Of a stretch of 64,000 nt of DNA, positions 12,380 to 23,485 are shown one piece after another. The notes below the pieces were generated by a model. It did not search any database. It was given only the letters and a program-made list of their open reading frames with translations, and was not told where the DNA came from. Each line of letters starts with the position of its first letter. The first letter of the stretch is position 1. The stretch is from positions 10,980,435 to 11,044,434 of the forward strand of contig CM068546.1 in the NCBI GenBank assembly GCA_035048495.1. Reading direction: 5' to 3'. The DNA comes from Euptelea pleiosperma. Its lineage: Eukaryota; Streptophyta; Magnoliopsida; Ranunculales; Eupteleaceae. Position numbers and translations under genes: made by a program.

Positions 12380-13250
12380 CATAGATTTGGGCCTAGACCT
12401 GGTGGGCGTCCATGCAGCTCCCAACAAGTGTCCTTCACATGGCCTAGACGGCTGCAGTGATCACACTTGGGACGTCGTCTATCATCACCGATTTTCTTCT
12501 AGAAGGATTTATGACCCTTCTGAGACGCAGAGGCAAGGGCAGATCGATCATGAGTGTCACTACCACTGCGTAGCTGCATGGCAGTGCGGCGACTATCCTC
12601 CCCCTGAATGTAGGCATAGACCTGTGCCAATGAAGTAAGGGGAGGAGATCTGCCAAGTATCTGAACACGGGCAGCCTCGAGCTAAGATGAAGGCCAGAAA
12701 GGAACTGGAATATCCGGGACTGCTCAACCATAGCACAGAGACTTCACATCCGCACCACAAACCGGGGTGTAGTCCTGATAATGATCTTCTCTTCCCATTT
12801 GCTTCGGAGAGAAGCATAATAGGTACCAAGCTTGAGCTCCCCCTGTCGGAGACAAGCAATCTCTTACTCTAACTCATAGAGCTTCGCAAAGTTGCCAACC
12901 TGGGAATAGGTTTCGGTAACAGAATCACAGATTTCCCTCGCTGTAAGAAGGAACATGAACCCCATGCTGACCTGGGGTTGCATCGAATGGAGAAGCCAAG
13001 ACATCACCGTAAGGTTCTCCATAACCCATTTCCGGTGGGATTTGTCTGTGGCGGCAGGTTGGACTGTCTTTCCTATGATATACTCACTGTAGCCACGTCC
13101 CCCGATGTATATGAGTGCCGATGTCTTCCACTCAAGATAATTGGTCTCATCAAACTTGACCGTAGTGATGCATAATTAGGGGTTGTGGTCTCCATAAGAA
13201 CCATGAGACGGAGTGCTATCCTCAACTGATGAAACCTCTGATGAACTCAT
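12380..13250 (-). pseudogene. copia gag
   Basis: ATG at 13250 on the minus strand is followed by KFDETNYLEWK, a typical gag/UBN2-type N-terminal motif, and later by a CCHC zinc knuckle, CDHCSRLGHVKDTC, which binds nucleic acid in the capsid protein. Stops occur early (after GSYGDHNP), after KLYELE, and at several points further on, so no full Gag can be made. The knuckle lies in the same frame as the protease, consistent with a single gag-pol polyprotein. Confidence 0.88.
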
Positions 13251-13340
13251 CGAAGCGGAAGGCTTAGAAATAACCAACTGACGAACAGAATGTCTGCAGA
13301 ACCTAAACCAAGGTTCGGGGGGTTCCTAGGAGCACTTTTG

Positions 13341-13930
13341 GAGGTGCGGCTAGGGTAGAAGTGCCCTGAGAACCTTGGTTTCCAAAAAAGTAGAAAACCA
13401 AAAAAATGCAAAACCGGATCCAAGAGAAAAACCCCGGGCGATTTTTCAAACCGGAGATCCGACAATCAGAAAAATCTCAAACCAAGCTCTGTAGATCACA
13501 GATAGTCCACAGGGAGGTGCGGTTAGGGTAGAAAGCCCAAACAACGCGCGAATCTTGAGGTAGAAAAAAACCTAAAAACTGAGCACGGGATCAGATTTTT
13601 CGAACCGGAGATCCGACAATCAGAAAATTCTCAAACGAGACTCTGTAGATCCCAGATAATCCACAGGGAGGTGCGGCTAGGGTAGAGAGCCCAAGCAGTG
13701 CACGAATCACAAGAAAATAAAAAAATCAAAATCTGAGCTGTGGATCCAATTGTTGGAACCAGAGATTCGATGATCCAAAAATTCTGAAATAAGTTTCTGT
13801 CGAACCTTACTGGCCCTATGAGAGGGACGGTTTGGGTAGAGAGCTCACAAATGACACGGATCTCGAGGAAAATCAAAACCCAAAAACCTCGATATACGTG
13901 TTCTCCGAAAAAACTGATAAAAAATCATGA
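13341..13930 (-). repeat. Tandem repeats of about 155-173 bp in the copia 5' leader
   Basis: Four diverged units, each marked by a GAGGTGCGG(C/T)TAGGGTAGA phrase, start at about 13341, 13514, 13668 and 13823. The units share GATCCGACAATCAGAAAA and CTGTAGATC blocks. They fill most of the stretch between the primer-binding site and the gag start. Confidence 0.85.
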
Positions 13931-14141
13931 AGAACGGGGATAGAGTGGATCTCTGACGACTGATAACAGGCAATACACTAGGAATGATAGATCTCTGGTT
14001 CCTTTGCTTCAGAAAAGATCCAAGAACTTCGCAAGAAGACCATCTGCGATTTGCTCAAAACTTACTCGGACTTCGAATACCCACATATAAGATCTTCATG
14101 GAAACTCTAGGGGATAATGATTTTGGCCCTAGAGTAACCAT

Positions 14142-14153
14142 GCTCTGATACCA
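14142..14153 (-). other. Primer-binding site for initiator Met tRNA
   Basis: TGGTATCAGAGC on the minus strand, directly inside the 5' LTR. It is the standard complement of the 3' end of plant initiator methionine tRNA used to prime copia reverse transcription. Confidence 0.93.
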
Positions 14154-14509
14154 TGTTATTGTTTGAGGTTGTCACCAATATGCTAAAGATTGAGAGAGAG
14201 AGAGAATGAAGGTTAGGGAGAGAATGAGAGATTAGGGTTTGAGAGAGAATGGGGAGATTGAAGTGAATATTCAATCTCCCATAAGTAATATTTATAAGTA
14301 GGGGAAACCCCTTCTACAAGTAAAGGAGAAATTGTGTGGGTCAAGTGGGGGCCCACCACTTAATCCCACTAACATGAAATAAAGAGATTGTGAGTTAAGT
14401 TGATGGGCCCATCACTTAACCAATAAGCAATAGAGAATAAACCCCACGTGGGGTAGTGGAACGTAGCCCACTAAGAACACCCCCACGTGAGTGTACATAG
14501 AATCCAACA
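14154..14509 (-). repeat. 5' LTR of the copia element
   Basis: Begins TGTTATTGTTTGAGG and ends ATCCAACA (plus strand), 356 bp. It is highly similar to the other LTR, with a shorter GA run, an extra block near 14436-14456 and scattered substitutions. Confidence 0.95.
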
Positions 14510-14514
14510 CTTGG

Positions 14515-15600
14515 TATGATTAGAAGCATGAGTTAGGTTTTGTATCTATTTCAATGTTTCTCTGTGAAAAACATGGTTTTCTCCGAGGTTTTGATCTTCT
14601 ATGTGATTTTCAACTAAGCTCTTGAATCCTAGTATTTTCCATCTGATTTTCATTTAATCTAGGGCACTAAAATCGTATTTTTCTGATCTATGTAGAATTT
14701 CTAGCGATTTTCCTTAGTTTCGGTTCGTTTCGAGATTTCTCAGGTTCGTGCAACTTCGGTCGCTAGAACTATTCTCGGTTGGGCGAACTCTTCCAAGGCC
14801 CCCAACCCGACCGAGAACTATTTTTTGCTACCTGTTGTGAGTGGCTTTTGGGGGGTGGGGTTTGACCGGCCGTCCAGTGGGGTGGACTGACCTTACCAAA
14901 GGTATTTTTGGGAGTTCTTGGTGATCTCCTAGAGTGCACCAAATGCCTCAATACGTATGTAATATTGGAATTCCTCCTTCTCATGATTCTTGATGTGTAT
15001 AGAACTTTATGAATGGAATGAACATATTGTAGACATTGTAGTTAATTCTCACATGTTATCCTTTGAGACTATCATTTGTTGATATCCATTGCTTATTAGA
15101 GTCATTATGTATGATCCTTTGAGTGTTGAGATTATCATTCGTTGATGTCTCTTGCCTATCATTTTGTATGATCCTTGAGTTATGTGAATTGCCATTAGTC
15201 TCTCAATTTGAGTATTCTAAATTCACTACTACTGAATTTCTTCTTGTCCCATATCATCCATCTCACTATCAAAGAGATGATATTATAGCACTCATCTAAG
15301 GTGCGCCAAACTTGGGGTACATTGACAACATTTACCATGTAATTTGGAGGCATCATAAGTGATAATATCATAGACATATCCCATCCATAGGTCAATGTAA
15401 AACTGGACAATATTATGTTGCTTAACTGACATATATGCATGATTACAATCTCAAGAATATATCACAAACTTGGCATTGCTCACCCAATAATAATTATAAT
15501 AATAATAACAACAAAATAACAGTAAGGAGATGAAAGGGTGCAATGCACGATTATAACATCAAATCATAATAAAAAACATTAGGAAAAGTTGGAGAGGCAC
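14515..15600. other. Probable intron of the USP gene, no other gene seen
   Basis: AT-rich DNA between the copia element and the USP splice donor. A GT immediately follows the exon on the minus strand (15600-15599). I searched it on both strands for the missing USP C-terminal exon (His box) and did not find it. Two near-repeats of CATT(A/C)GTTGATATC-like phrases lie around 15070-15160. Confidence 0.5.
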
Positions 15601-18368
15601 CTGGGGTCCATATATGGCCTGAGATCAATTGAATCTCGGAAACTAACATGACCACTCAATTTACTTAAGCGGCCACGAGCATCTTGGCTGAATCTCTTGA
15701 GATGAATGGTCAAAATTGGAGGGGCCCTATTGATGAGAATCCGTTTAGTTGCATTCCTCTTGACCTTCACACGTTTAGAGTCCACTTCCTCTTCCTCACT
15801 GTCATCTGATTCACGTACCCTAGCTGTAGCTGACAACTGGGAATCCCTATGCTGCACTTGATCGACATTGCATCCAATACTTTTTCGCTCATTGGCACTA
15901 CATGAATCACTGGCTTGATCACCAAAACTCGTTTGGCTGTTGGATTTATAGCAACCTGAAGTGGATGATAGCTCTTGTAGAGTATGGTTCGACTCAACAA
16001 GATCTTTGTCCCTTTGAGAAGCTTCTGGGAAATGAGCCTGACAATTAGACATGGCATATACGATCTCTGAATCCGTCTCCTTATCCATTGAACTGATTTC
16101 ACATTTGGTGTCATTTGGGTTTGAATCATCAAGTCTCTCAGTATGTGATACCACGCATTCAGCAGTGTTAGTCGAGCCAATATCACTTTCAAGGTTACCA
16201 TTATCTAAATTTCTGAGTTCAGTAGAAATCGTGAAATTCTCATCTAAATCCAGTTGAGCATTTTGACTTCTTAACTGACCTTCATTTTTTTGAGTCTCTG
16301 GTGTGCTTATTGGTTGGCTCTCCCCAGTTTCTACTTGCCGGCCCCGCGAAATCTTAGAACAACTCTCACAATGCCAAGCATGCTCGTTAGCGAGAAGCTC
16401 CGGCTGAGTGAAAATAACCAAACAACCATCTATAGAGACTGGGGCATCCGTGTTATCAACTTCGCCAGGATCAGACTCGCTGCTGTTTCCAGCTAAAAAA
16501 CTCGTTTCCGTCACTTCATTTTCCTGGAAGTTCTTGTCACCAAGCCATGATTCTGTATTGGAAACAGAAACCGTCTCGGGCTCATTAAATAAATCCCCGA
16601 AGCCATCAAAGTCTAATGTATCCTGTTCGCAGCTCATAAAAGATGAAGAGGCCTCACCTTCCTTGCTCACTATCTCCTTGGTAGTGGAATATTCCTCTTT
16701 ATAGGGAAGCAATATAATTTCAGAACCTTGAACCTGTAAAGGGATCTCGTCCTCGCAAGAATTGCCCCGAGAAGAATCCAAATCCAGTTTCTGTTCCCTA
16801 CTTGAAGAGCAAATCTGGCTCTGTGATTCTGAGCTATTTTGTGCCATTTTGTCACCATGAGAAACTTGCTTGTTTTCAAAACCTTGAATAATTGAGATGT
16901 CATTATTTTGTGAAACCGAACCAAGGCCATCGGATATTGCATCTGGTTCAATGTAATCCAACCATGAAAAATCATCCAAGGAAGCCACTGTTTCTTTCTT
17001 AACAGGCACACCAGGTGGTGCCAGACAAGAAGACTCCTTGTTTTCTGATGGGCCTGCAGCACATTGAGCCAATACGGGCGCAACATTAGATTTCCCCCTA
17101 ACCTGAATCTTTGCACCTTTCTTTACATCCTTCTTCAAAGGCAGCTTTGCCTTCCTTGGTCGAGAAACTGGTTGGGCTTTTTTAGGTGGAAGTTTCTTTG
17201 TTGGGACCGGCAATGAGAGATCTAAAAAGGGCTCATACACGACCGAGGAGTGCCCGCATTCAACGCAGCATACGGTACTAGAAAGTTGGCCTCCAAAGAT
17301 TGCATCCACAAAAGTGGGACCCAGATTTGACGTGATTCTCTCTTCCCCAGAAGACCTAAGTAATTTTCTCGCACCCAATTCTTCATTACACAACCCATCG
17401 AGTAAGTATCGGAGCAATTCATGGCTGTCCTGTTGCTGGTATCCCTTAAACTGGGGGGCCTTGGCACAAATGCAGCCAAATAAGTTTCTGGGGTTAATAC
17501 CATTTCTTGAATCTGCTTCAAGGCTTGTTTCATTGAAAAGCTTCTTCAAAGCCATAGTCAAAGGCCCAACAGACTGGTCCAGCTTCATGAAGTAATCCCG
17601 CAACGGATTCATCACGAGAAGGTTCTGGATCGCTGAATTAAAGAAGCAAGTATTCCCAAGGTTAGCCAAGCCTCGTACCACATAATCACCCCTTCCATCC
17701 AAAACTCGTGACTCAGCAGTTTCTAACTTTATTTCATCTCCAACATTACTGCTCCCAAACCAAACATCCTCAACATTTATCGAAGCACCTACCGACGGTC
17801 GCCCCTTGATCAACTTCACAGCGTCCGATAAGATATCTTTCTGCTCACCATTCTCTTCTGATTTTTCAACCGGAATTAGTGAATTGCATGGGACACACCA
17901 GCAGAGATGTGGATTGTTAAATTGAACCACACAGGGGTGACGAGTGTGTTTGGCATGCCGGAGGGCATGGCTTTGTGGGGTTGTTGGCAATCCAACACCT
18001 CCACAGGCAAAATGCCCACATTCCAAACAAATCCAAACAGATTTCGATTCCGACTTTGTATCCATGGTACCTGCTCCTTTCTTCTTCCCATGTTTACTCC
18101 TTCCCTTACTTGCTCTCCGATCGAGAGCACCTTCTCTACAATCTTCACATCTAACCGGTTCTGTTGAGCCGACTTTCGAAGAGATTTTATTCAAATCAAC
18201 ACCCTTGTCAATATGGGTACACGGTTTTCTCTCTTTTCTTACAAAAGCTCCATCACCCACAATCTCAGCAGGTGGATTCGGGTGCACAGGAGTGGTTCGA
18301 TGAGAACCGGAGGAATCCCGCCTCTCCTTATGTGTATTTCGGGCTTTCTTTTTAATCTTTTTACCCAT
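15601..18368 (-). CDS. Ubiquitin-specific protease, UBP1/UBP2-like, first coding exon
   Basis: Encodes 922 residues plus two bases before a GT donor. It belongs to the USP (peptidase C19) deubiquitinases that cleave ubiquitin from proteins or chains. In order: basic N terminus; a ZnF-UBP zinc finger at about 50-166 (CxH, CEDC, CLECGHFACGG, HTRHPC, CWCVPC); the catalytic Cys box GLANLGNTCFFNS with Cys241; QQQDSHELLRYL at 311-322; a CCxxCGH zinc pair near 370; a long acidic, Ser-rich insert (about 390-860); then the core resumes with RAPPILTIHLKRF (about 881-893). This layout, with ZnF-UBP, split catalytic core and total length, fits plant UBP1/UBP2. The catalytic His/Asp box (GGHY type) is not in this exon and I found no matching exon down to position 1. 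The ATG at 18368 is the first after the 5'UTR intron acceptor. The open frame looks under selection, but completeness is unproven. Confidence 0.9.
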
Positions 18369-18374
18369 TAATTC

Positions 18375-18713
18375 CTAGACAAATCCAACAAAACCATATA
18401 AACCAAAACATTCAAATCCAAGTAGCAAAAATAATAAAATCATTACAAGAAAAAAAACAAAAATTTCCCAAGAACAAGTCCAAACAATCACAGTTCGATT
18501 TAAAAACAAAAAAAAAAAAAAATCAATCAAACACTCAGATTGAGAAAACCCATCAACAGATTCGTGTTTTGAGAAGAACCCAGATGATAATTTGCATCAA
18601 AAACGCATATCAGGAGTTCCTGAGCAATCTAGCAAATAAAAAAAAATAGCAAATATTGAAGAATAAAATTGAAAAAAAAAAAAAAAAAAAAAAGGAACAA
18701 GGAGTTGGCTCAC
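18375..18713 (-). other. 5'UTR intron of the USP gene
   Basis: On the minus strand TTTGTAG/GTGAGCC gives a strong donor at 18713 and TTTGTCTAG/GAATTA an acceptor ending at 18375, six bases before the ATG. The interval is T-rich with long poly-T runs, typical of a plant intron. Leader introns just before the start codon are common in plant housekeeping genes. Confidence 0.7.
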
Positions 18714-19392
18714 CTACAAAAATCTGAATGGAGAAGAAACTGAGATTGCTTAGAGACTCTTCAATCGATTTGCATTTGTACAAGGACCGACCTTCGCTGT
18801 TGTTGCAAGATTAGAATCTTCTGAGACAAAAATGGGAGAGTAGAGTGCGCATTTTAAGGTTTCTGCGCACCCGTCCTCTCAAAGAGAAGAAGAGACAGAG
18901 ATGGAAGGAGGTAAAAAGAGGGTTCATCAATGGTAAATCTGTAATAAAGGTGAAAATCAGACACTAGAAGGTACCTAGTTTGATCTGGAGAGTCCGGAAT
19001 CCGGATCGAAGCTGGTTTCTCTGTGGATCTAAAGTTGTTTATCTTCGATCCACCTCTTGTGACCAATAGATGAGAGCGTAGCGCAATGAATAGAAGATCT
19101 TAGCCGTCCAGTGTTGGTTTTACACTATATTTTCTAATCAAAAGTTTATTCTTATCATCCATAGGAGACCCACCATTCTAATGGCTGAGATTGATGAGTG
19201 GAGTGACTACCATATGGCATGAGGGTTAAGTCACAGTAGCACCATGGAGCATAATACATCATATACTTCCCTTTAGGATTAGAGCCCCAAAGTACCAAAC
19301 TACTACGCTAAACAAACTGAAAGCTAGAGTAGGAAGACGTAATGGTTCATCTCTTATAGACCGTAACAACTTGAATGATTAGAATTTGGACC
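18714..19392 (-). promoter_or_regulatory. USP upstream region and first untranslated exon
   Basis: The untranslated first exon probably covers about 18714-18830. It is CT-rich on the minus strand. Further upstream lies a CT-rich TCTCTTCTTCTC stretch (about 18880-18900), a frequent core-promoter element in plants. No clear TATA box. From 19080 to 19392 I see nothing recognisable. Confidence 0.45.
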
Positions 19393-20024
19393 CATGAAAA
19401 CGGTCGTTTAAACAGTAACGCCCCAAGCCCGTTTCCGTTAAAACTGTTTAAACTCATTTGACGCTTTAAATTAAACCGTCATTTTTTTTATTTTGACGGC
19501 CGTTAAAACCGTTTAAACCAAACAGCTGTTAAATTTCCGTTTTATTCCATTTTTTTTTTAATTTTTAAATTTCAAAATTTGAATTTCAGCACCATTTTTC
19601 CCGTTAAAATCCATTTTTTCTATTTTTGCCCTTGGCCGTTTCAATCTGTTTAAATGGTAACACCCCCAGTCCGTTAAACCGTTAGAACGGCCTCCTTTAA
19701 ACCTTTTAACTTTAAAATAATGCCATTTTAACGGTTTTAATGACCGCAAGCCCATTACGTTAAGAGCCATTTTGACGCTTGGAAAATAACAGCCGTTATT
19801 TTCTGAAAAAAATGGCCGTTATTTCAGAAAATTTTTCGTTTTCCATTTTCGAAAATTTGAATTTTTGAATTTCAGTGCCATTTTTCCCATTATTTTCATT
19901 AATTTCAGTTAAATTCCATTACATTCCACTTTTTTCATTTTTTCCCATGTTACAATTCGTTTTAATGGGTTTTAACGGTAACGCCCCCAGTCCATCATAC
20001 CGTTATAACCTCTTTTAAACCTTG
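19393..20024. mobile_element. CAAGGTTTAAAA-family MITE, copy 1 (degenerate)
   Basis: A 632-bp unit running from CATGAAAACGG to TTTTAAACCTTG, packed with AACGGCCGTTTAAAC-like words. Flanking octamers TTTGGACC (19385-19392) and ATTAGACC (20025-20032) match at 6 of 8 bases, a decayed target duplication. It lies 85 bp from a second copy in opposite orientation, so together they make a long imperfect inverted repeat. Confidence 0.7.
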
Positions 20025-20109
20025 ATTAGACCTTACAATGGCCTACATCCAGGGAGTGATCCACCATTTTGAAGAACTATAACGGTAGACTGGTTGAAAC
20101 CATCTGACC

Positions 20110-20524
20110 CAAGGTTTAAAGGAGGCCGTTTTAACTGTTAAACGGACTGGGGGCGTTACCGTTTAAACGGCCGTTAAAACGGATTGAAACGGCCAGGGGC
20201 AAAAATGGATTTTAACCATTTTAATGGATTTTAATGAAAAAAACGGAAAAATGACGCTGAAATTCAAATTTTGAAATTTGAATTTTTAAAAAAAAAATAG
20301 AATTTAACGGAATTAAACGGATTTAACGGCCGATTTTCCACAAAAGTTTTCAGAATTTAACGGCTGTTTAAACGATTTTAACGGCCGTTAAAACAAAAAA
20401 AAAAAATAGCCGTTAAATTCAAAAGCGTTAAAACGTGTTTAAACAGTTTTAATGGAAACGGGCTTGGGGCATTACCGTTTAAATGGCCGTTAAAACCGTT
20501 TAAACAGTCGTTTTTAAAACCATG
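20110..20524. mobile_element. CAAGGTTTAAAA-family MITE, copy 2
   Basis: A 415-bp unit from CAAGGTTTAAAGG to AAAACCATG with flanking octamers ATCTGACC (20102-20109) and ATCTGATC (20525-20532), 7 of 8 identical. The interior is built from AACGGCCGTTAAAA words. Confidence 0.85.
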
Positions 20525-20577
20525 ATCTGATCCACCAAAAAATCAAAAATATCTGGTGGTGGAGATGAATTTTGCAT

Positions 20578-20992
20578 AAGGGTATCAAAGGATCGGTTCG
20601 GTTCGGTTCCTAAGATACCCAAATCCGGAACCAACATTGCCCTTTCTTATAAGTTATGGTTCCTATCGGTTCTAGTTCTCAAAATGATGGTTCCCAAAAT
20701 GGAGCCAATTGTTTGGTTCCAGTCATCTTGGTTCCAGTTCAGGTACATTGGTTCCAATCTTGATAATATGACAATTTTTAACTCTATATTCATATATTTA
20801 ACCTTATATTTATATAAATGTTTCAATTTGGTTCCTGTTCCTATGTGCTCGGTTTCAATATCACATTACCCGAACTGGAACTGTTATTATCGGTTTGGTT
20901 CTAGTTTTGGTTTTTATTTAGTCAGTTCCCAAAAATGTAGTACTGGAGCCAGGGTTTTCGGTTCCCATTAAACTATTACAAATTGACACCCT
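20578..20992. mobile_element. Putative MITE rich in GGTTC words
   Basis: Ends are weakly inverted: AAGGGTATCAA on the left against the complement of AGGGTGTCAA on the right. The interior repeats CGGTTCGGTTCC-like words. The target duplication is not clear. TAGGGGTGTCAA-like ends are common among plant hAT MITEs, which is the likely class. Confidence 0.5.
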
Positions 20993-21020
20993 AATTTCGA
21001 ACCTAGGTCGTGGTATCAAC

Positions 21021-21663
21021 CATGGTTTAAAAATCGGCCGTTATAACGAAAATAATGGCTATTATGACGGATTTGGACCTCCCCCGTATGCTACCTACCG
21101 TTAAAACGCTTTAAAAATAATGGCTATTATTTTTGTTATAACGGCCGTTATTTTCCGTTATGACGAAAATAGCGATCCTTATTATCTGAAATTCAAGTTT
21201 TGAATTTCATTGCCATTATTTCCATAATTTTTCATTTTTGCCCCTGAGCATTACAATTCGTTATAACAGAAAAAACGGCCGTTATAACGAAAATAACGGC
21301 TGTTATAACGGATTCGGACCTACCCCGTTATGTTATGGACCGTTAAAACGCCCAAAAAATAACGGCCGTTATTTTCGTTATAATTTTCTGAAAAATTTTG
21401 TGGAAAAAAAAATGGCCGTTATTTTTGTTTTTTCTCGTTATGTTTCATTATTTTCCGTTATTTTCCATTTTTTAAATTTTGAAATTCAAATTTTAAAATT
21501 CAAAATTTGAATTTCAGCGCGATTTTTTCTGTTTTTTTCCATTATTTTCCGTTATATTCTATTTTTTTTTCCGTTTTTGCCCCCAAGCGTTTTTTTCGTT
21601 ACAACGGAAGAAACGGTAACGCCCCAGTCCGTTATACCGTTAGATCGGTCCCTTCAAACTTTG
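21021..21663. mobile_element. CAAGGTTTAAAA-family MITE, copy 3
   Basis: A 643-bp unit from CATGGTTTAAAAATCGG to CAAACTTTG flanked by perfect octamers GTATCAAC at 21013-21020 and 21664-21671. Interior words are GGCCGTTATAACGAAAATAA and its complement, repeated many times. Confidence 0.9.
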
Positions 21664-21703
21664 GTATCAACTATCAACCATGTTATTTGACTTGGGCTAA
21701 AGA

Positions 21704-21883
21704 CCCCCTTTTCTCATCCCACCCAGGGAGTTGTGTTCTCCGCTATGGATTCGAAGATTCCAACGGTGAATGATAGCGCTGAGCTGGCATCACTTTCCAC
21801 TTTTTACAGCACTGTCAGCCACCGTTGGATTTATGGAATCCACGGTCTAGAACACAAATCCCGAGAGGGAACAGAAAAAGGGG
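21704..21883. mobile_element. Short MITE with long inverted ends
   Basis: About 180 bp, nearly fully palindromic: CCCCCTTTTCTC ... GTTGTGTTCT ... GGATTCGAAGATTCCAACGG on the left is answered by CCGTTGGATTTATGGAATCC ... AGAACACAAATCC ... AGAAAAAGGGG on the right. It directly abuts the next element. Confidence 0.7.
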
Positions 21884-21884
21884 A

Positions 21885-22266
21885 GTAAAACTTGTGTCAC
21901 AAGATGCTGTGACGGAAGCCGGTCACAGCATTCAATACCAGCCAAGTGGCATACTATTAGAGGGTGATGACTGTATGGATGTTTGGCCACAAAAATCAGC
22001 TTGATTAGTGATTTCTAACCGATTCGATTGAAGTTATTTTCATGCATTGATTTTAGGTAGGAATTTGAGCATTATTGAGTGCTATTTGGGTGCAAAACTC
22101 CAAAGGTTGTAAATCACTAATCAGATTGATGATTTTTGGTTTGTAGGTCCACCGAGGGACTGGCCAAACATCCATACGGTCATCGCCCTCTGATCATCTG
22201 CCACGTGGCTCTTATTGAGTGCTGTGACCCGGCTTCCGTCACAACATCTTGTGACACAAGTTTTAC
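21885..22266. mobile_element. Palindromic GATGTTTGG-type MITE
   Basis: Ends GTAAAACTTGTGTCACAAG and its complement, extending inward through TGTGACGGAAGCCGG. Inside are the signature phrases of a family found across the window: GGATGTTTGGCC next to the left end, and GGTCCACCGAGGGACTGG and CCAAACATCCATACGGTC next to the right end, in inverted arrangement. Related copies or fragments occur at about 22620-22760, 30665-30900, 33130-33360, 35580-35820, 36480-37180, 42311-42622 and 43730-43960. Confidence 0.75.
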
Positions 22267-22287
22267 TTGTCTCGAGCCTAAGTTAAA

Positions 22288-23476
22288 GAGTGATGATTGC
22301 ATGGGCCGGGTTCTATCTATGCATCCATCGGACTCATTGTTGGCAACTTTTGATTAGTTGTCAACTCACCTCGGGCTGCGCAGTAGCTATTACAATAAAT
22401 TCTATTTTACAATAGTTTAACCATTTAAGATTATATTATATTATTTTAAATAGTAATTAAAGGTGTTGTTTTTAATTGCTACTATTTTAAATAGCAATTA
22501 AAAGTTTCCTCCAATAAATGACCTGCCGACCTGCCCTCCTCTCTCATCTCCCTCAACTTCATATCACTCATGGGTGGGGTCTTGCTCAATTTTTCTCTCG
22601 ATACATTCATCGTTTATTAGGAGTAAAGCTTCTGTCACAAAGCCGGTCACAAATAATACGGGCCACATGGCACACTCTTAGTGGATGCTGACTGTATGGA
22701 TGTTTGGCAAGTCCCTCAGTGGACCTACAAACAATAAATCAGCCTGACCCGTGATTTAAAACCTTTCAATCTTTGCCGTCAAATAAACTGCAATAATGCT
22801 CAAATTCCTACGGTTAAAAGGGTCGGAATTGGGTGACACCTATTTTGGCATGCCCACATAGAAGATGAATCAATGGCTGATTTTTTGGTGAGGATGATCT
22901 CTATGTTGAGGAGATCACCCTCACAAAATTTCAAATCATTCCAATATTTTTAGACTGGTTTAGAAGTTGAAGGATTATGGACCATCGATTTTTCCCTTGT
23001 AACTTGAAAACCACATTTGATGGGGTTAGAAATATCAGAATGGGCTGATTTTTTGTTGGGGTGATCTATATGGTGACCCCACAAAAATTCAGCCATTGAT
23101 TCATCCTCTATGTGGGTAAGTCAAAATGGGTGTCACCCTATCCCGACCCATGTTCTTTCCATGCCAAAAGTTTGTGATGTAGCTTGGATGATTAGGATCT
23201 TCTGATCATTTTTCTATTTTGCAAAGGATCAAATTGCAATGGAAAGAGACAAGAAGAGAGAAGAAGTCGTTAATTGGAAGAGGAAACGTTTTTTGTAACA
23301 CCTTTAATTACTATTTAAAATAATATAATTTAATCTTAAATGGTTAAACTATTCTAAAATAGAATTTATTGCAGTAGTTACTGCGTAGCCCGAGGTGATC
23401 AGGCAACTAATCAGAAGTTGCCAACAATGAGTCCCATGAACGCATTGATAGAACCCGGCCCATGTGATCATCACCC
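22288..23476. mobile_element. Non-autonomous Mutator-like element with about 185-bp TIRs
   Basis: A 1,189-bp element with long inverted repeats: about 22288-22475 and the complement of about 23290-23476 share GTGATGAT, CATGGGCCGGGTTCTATC, CTCATTGTTGGCAACTT, ACCTCGGGCT and AATTAAAGGTGTT in order. It is flanked by a perfect 9-bp duplication, TAAGTTAAA, at 22279-22287 and 23477-23485. A 9-bp duplication with long TIRs is the Mutator signature. No transposase is present. The interior holds part of a GATGTTTGG MITE (from about 22620) and another palindromic MITE. Confidence 0.92.
22832..23143. mobile_element. MITE nested inside the Mutator-like element
   Basis: Imperfect inverted ends: GGGTGACACCTATTTTGGC, CCCACATAGAAGATGAATCA and ATGGCTGATTTTTTGG on the left are mirrored on the right by TTCAGCCATTGATTCATCC, CTATGTGGG and GGGTGTCACCC. 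A partial copy of the same repeat lies at about 48630-48760. Confidence 0.7.
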
Positions 23477-23485
23477 TAAGTTAAA

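Larger units (their letters stand above)
8589..14509 (-). mobile_element. Complete Ty1/copia LTR retrotransposon (inactive)
   Basis: A full 5.9-kb element in minus orientation: 5' LTR (right), primer-binding site, leader with tandem repeats, gag, protease, integrase, reverse transcriptase, RNase H, polypurine tract and 3' LTR (left). That order of pol domains is the copia order. It is flanked by a perfect 5-bp target duplication, CTTGG, at 8584-8588 and 14510-14514. The LTRs start TGTT and end CCAACA. They differ by substitutions and a few indels, so the insertion is not very recent, and gag-pol carries several stops and at least one frameshift. It lies downstream of the USP first exon, possibly inside a long intron of that gene. 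Confidence 0.96.

Noticed and set aside
13341..13930. Spaced direct repeats that might suggest a CRISPR-like array
   Set aside because: Units are about 160 bp, diverged, and lie in a retrotransposon leader of a plant genome.
14141..14153. Possible tRNA fragment
   Set aside because: Only 12 bases match initiator Met tRNA and they sit next to an LTR; this is a primer-binding site, not a tRNA gene.
15195..15440. Candidate USP second exon
   Set aside because: Checked for the His box and C-terminal USP motifs; the translation does not match.
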